The translations under genes were made by a program, and so were the position numbers. The notes below the pieces were generated by a model. The model saw nothing but the letters and a program-made list of their open reading frames with translations. It made no database searches and had not been told where the DNA came from. DNA of 46,909 bases from an uncultured Prochlorococcus sp. (GTDB lineage: Bacteria; Cyanobacteriota; Cyanobacteriia; PCC-6307; Cyanobiaceae). The stretch is taken from assembly GCA_902591865.1 (NCBI GenBank), contig CACJCK010000008.1:1-46909 (forward strand). The letters are read 5' to 3'. Of the stretch, positions 44,980 through 46,909 are shown one piece after another (position 1 is the stretch's first letter; every line of letters starts with the position of its first letter).

Positions 44980-45465
44980 TTATTTTATTTCTGGATCGCC
45001 AAAATGTCCTTTAACTGGATTAACAGGAGGTGTAGTAGCACTTGGCATTAATTCATTATCTTTTGAAAAACAATCATTTTCAATTGCCCAATAAATCAAC
45101 CAATTTACTGCAGTCGCTCTTCTAGTTCTTCTAGGATAGAGTTCATTAATCTTATAACCTTTAAAATTAAGAAAATTTTTCAATCCCTGTTTATAGCCTT
45201 TTGGAATTGATCGAGTCAAATGTACTGAGGCTGGTCGCTCTGAAATAATTTGAGGAGCTTGTTTAAATTTTTCTGACCAATAAGAAGGAGTTAATGAGCT
45301 AAAAGCCCAATAATTTATAGATAGTTCTTTAGTATAAAAAAGTCTTTCCCAAATTAATTCACAAACAAATACATCACTAACCTTATCTTCAAGAATAAAA
45401 AATAATAGTTCCTTACATATTGGCCACGTAAATTGATTTTCAAAAGATTTTCCTCTTTTTTGCAT
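44980..45465 (-). CDS. Conserved cyanobacterial protein, unknown
   Basis: A 161-residue soluble protein. Notable segments are FTWPICKELLFFILEDKVSDVF and VCELIWERLFYT in the first third, PSYWSEKFKQAPQIISERPASVHLTRSIPKGYKQGLKNFL in the middle, LYPRRTRRATAVNWLIYWA near 110-128, and a proline-rich tail. The strong tryptophan and arginine content suggests a conserved fold. I believe homologues exist in other cyanobacteria, but no named family comes to mind. Its ATG overlaps the cobI stop by one base (TAATG), so it is translationally coupled to cobI. der lies 74 bp downstream. Confidence 0.78.
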   Translation of the reverse strand: MQKRGKSFENQFTWPICKELLFFILEDKVSDVFVCELIWERLFYTKELSINYWAFSSLTPSYWSEKFKQAPQIISERPASVHLTRSIPKGYKQGLKNFLNFKGYKINELYPRRTRRATAVNWLIYWAIENDCFSKDNELMPSATTPPVNPVKGHFGDPEIK

Positions 45466-46220
45466 TAATCGAACCTGATCAAAATCAAAGAAAAATAAGG
45501 CATAAAATCCTTTTTATATTGTGATGCATATTGAATAATTTGATCAGACATACCAACACTTGAAGCTATTAATGATTTATTGATGATATCCTCTTTTTTT
45601 AAAATATCCCTTGCTAGATTCCATCTTTTCCCAACTTTCATAATGGCCAAGACAATTTTATTTCCCTTACTTTCCCTAATTAGGGATGTTAATTCTGATT
45701 CTGAAGAAGGGCATTCTTTGATGATCAAGGTCTCGCCTTTTTTAACTAAATCAAAATCATTCAAAGCTGCTGCTGCTGACACAGAAGAAATACCAGGTAT
45801 TGTTTTGGTAATGATTTCAGGATAATTTTGCTTTATTATCCTCAGAATATTTGAAGAACTCGCAAATAGTGAAGTATCTCCAAGACAAAGTAAAACAACT
45901 GATTCTCCATTTTGTATAAATTTCACAATTTTTTCTACAGCATTAGACCAAATTTCATCAGGATCAAAATCCTTTCTAGCCATTGGGAAAATGATAGGCA
46001 TGTTTTTTTTGAATTTGGTATATTTCTTGACTATTTCTGCAGCGAAACTCTTTTTATTGTCATCTGATATTGGGGAAACTATTACTTTCGCTTTTTTTAT
46101 TGCCTTCACAGCAGCAATTGTTAAAAGCGATGGATCTCCAGGCCCAACACCAACAATAGTGAATGATACTGTATCACTTTTATAACCTGTAAATACTGTT
46201 AAAAACTTTTTTATTAACAT
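45465..46220 (-). CDS. cobI: Precorrin-2 C20-methyltransferase (CobI/CbiL)
   Basis: SAM-dependent tetrapyrrole methyltransferase that methylates precorrin-2, or its cobalt form, at C-20 in cobalamin synthesis. The family start is TIVGVGPGDPSLLTIAAVKAIKKA near residues 22-45, then VVLLCLGDTSLFASSSNILRII near 110-131 and TIPGISSVSAAAALNDF near 140-156. The 20 residues before SFTIVGVGPG are not conserved, so translation could start later. It is 251 residues, with an ATG start. It is linked by a one-base overlap to an uncharacterised gene and follows miaE after 17 bp. Confidence 0.93.
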   Translation of the reverse strand: MLIKKFLTVFTGYKSDTVSFTIVGVGPGDPSLLTIAAVKAIKKAKVIVSPISDDNKKSFAAEIVKKYTKFKKNMPIIFPMARKDFDPDEIWSNAVEKIVKFIQNGESVVLLCLGDTSLFASSSNILRIIKQNYPEIITKTIPGISSVSAAAALNDFDLVKKGETLIIKECPSSESELTSLIRESKGNKIVLAIMKVGKRWNLARDILKKEDIINKSLIASSVGMSDQIIQYASQYKKDFMPYFSLILIRFD

Positions 46221-46237
46221 TCTTAATTTAATTATTT

Positions 46238-46846
46238 CTAGCTATGAACCCGTGGAATCATACAAGTTTCAGCCAATATTGCTGACTCAATTTCAGACAA
46301 TTCCTCTAACCTTTTGAAAGTTTGATTTTTAGAGAATTTAGTTTGCGCTAGTTTCCAATAAACTCCAAAATGTCTTGCCTCACTCTCAAGCAGAGACTCA
46401 TAAAGGGCTTTAAACGATTTATCTTCAGAATTCAGAGCCAGCAAGCTTAATCTTTCATGACTTCTCGCCTCAATAAGTCCTGCGATCAAGAAACTATCAA
46501 GCATTCTGTTGGGCTCTTCCTTACTTATATTCTTGGACAATTCGGCTCCATATGGAGGCGGTTTTAAGGATTTAAGAGAATGTCCAAGATCCTTTAAAAA
46601 ATAAAGTATTTTTTCAAAATGCTCTAACTCTTCTCTCGCTATTGGACTTAGAACTTCTCCTAGATTTTGTTCTGATGGATATCTAAACATCAACTGAATA
46701 GCCACTCCTGCTGCTTTTCTTTCACAATGAGCATGGTCAATAAGAATATCTATTGGATTAGATAATGCGAGTTTGATCCACTCATCTGAGGTTAATGAAG
46801 ATAAATATTTAATATGAGAAGAAGGCCTTTTAAAATCAACTAGCAT
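46238..46846 (-). CDS. miaE: tRNA 2-methylthio-N6-isopentenyl adenosine hydroxylase (MiaE-like)
   Basis: Di-iron monooxygenase of the ferritin-like superfamily predicted to hydroxylate ms2i6A at tRNA position 37. The metal-binding residues are visible: Glu42 in DHAHCERKAAG, Glu73 and His76 in REELEHFEK, Glu126 in IEARSHERL, and Glu156 and His159 in ESEARHFGVYW. It is 202 residues, with an ATG start. The stop of another minus-strand gene lies directly before the ATG. The order before cobI is common in picocyanobacteria as far as I recall. Substrate confirmation would need the MiaA/MiaB genes, not present here. Confidence 0.9.
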   Translation of the reverse strand: MLVDFKRPSSHIKYLSSLTSDEWIKLALSNPIDILIDHAHCERKAAGVAIQLMFRYPSEQNLGEVLSPIAREELEHFEKILYFLKDLGHSLKSLKPPPYGAELSKNISKEEPNRMLDSFLIAGLIEARSHERLSLLALNSEDKSFKALYESLLESEARHFGVYWKLAQTKFSKNQTFKRLEELSEIESAILAETCMIPRVHS

Positions 46847-46909
46847 TTAATTTTTACTACCTAAAAATCCAATGATTCCTTCAAGTGCTAAAGAATAACT
46901 TGATATACC
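46847..46909 (-). CDS. C-terminus of a gene entering from the right edge
   Basis: A frame of 20 codons and a TAA stop is visible at the edge; the protein ends SSYSLALEGIIGFLGSKN. The stop codon directly abuts the miaE ATG, which suggests real coding and co-transcription. Too little is visible to name the family. Confidence 0.45.
   Translation of the reverse strand, partial: GISSYSLALEGIIGFLGSKN

Noticed and set aside
1..46909. Mobile elements, CRISPR arrays or phage genes
   Set aside because: No transposase, integrase, direct-repeat array or foreign-composition block was seen. Gene content is core cyanobacterial throughout.

Overview
The window looks like a core-genome segment of a high-light-adapted Prochlorococcus marinus (HLII-like, close to the MIT 9301 / AS9601 type). 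This is judged from the very AT-rich DNA, almost no intergenic space, the near absence of Shine-Dalgarno motifs, many GTG/TTG starts, and the gene content: ndhB, chlG, lrtA-type hibernation factor, pipX-pipY, plastid-type pdhC and phylloquinone menG. The protein matches come from memory of these families, not from a search. I see no rRNA, tRNA, CRISPR array, insertion sequence or prophage.

Layout. 1-9.3 kb: topA with the start of a downstream lipoprotein gene, ndhB divergent from it, a lone LolD/MacB-type ABC ATPase, a minimal biotin ligase, a DUF721 protein with a zinc-ribbon tail, menG, hisF, then a DUF2862-chlG-penicillin-binding-protein run. 11-15.5 kb: rsmB, two very short genes, and a four-gene minus-strand cluster DUF393-DUF2805-DUF2256-photolyase in which the 43-aa DUF2256 gene is below usual length cut-offs. 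15.6-21.1 kb: trmH, an orphan DppC-type permease, lepA, mqo, nfu and a small membrane protein. 21.2-24.3 kb: a DUF4278 gene with a strong-looking promoter and an unusual GC-rich leader, an ArsM-like methyltransferase, a C-DES-type cysteine/cystine lyase and an SDR. 24.4-27.2 kb: murE, a glutaredoxin-like protein, yidD and rpsD. 27.3-31 kb: sulfur amino-acid genes, two very different cystathionine gamma-synthase family genes followed by cysK. 31-36.8 kb: queA, pdhC, a YlqD-like protein, an acyl-CoA/ACP synthetase and lipB. 36.9-40.1 kb: hibernation factor, a degenerate DeoC-like protein, recO and a GT4 glycosyltransferase (probably dgdA). 40.1-46.9 kb: a long minus-strand run proC, sepF, pipY, pipX, cbiQ-like, der, an uncharacterised cyanobacterial gene, cobI and miaE, ending in the C-terminus of another gene.

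Themes. Sulfur and thiol chemistry recurs: cysK, two Cys/Met enzymes, cystine lyase, ArsM-like, DUF393, glutaredoxin and Nfu. Lipoyl supply and use sit together (lipB and pdhC). Nitrogen/carbon signalling is present as pipX-pipY. The points most worth a second look are the photolyase cluster, whose photolyase lacks the CxxC half of its expected Fe-S ligand set; the DUF4278 leader with an overlapping 12-codon frame; the DeoC-like protein without its Schiff-base lysine; and the pairing of a normal MetB with a fungal-like long homologue. No clearly new multi-gene defence or mobile system is visible.
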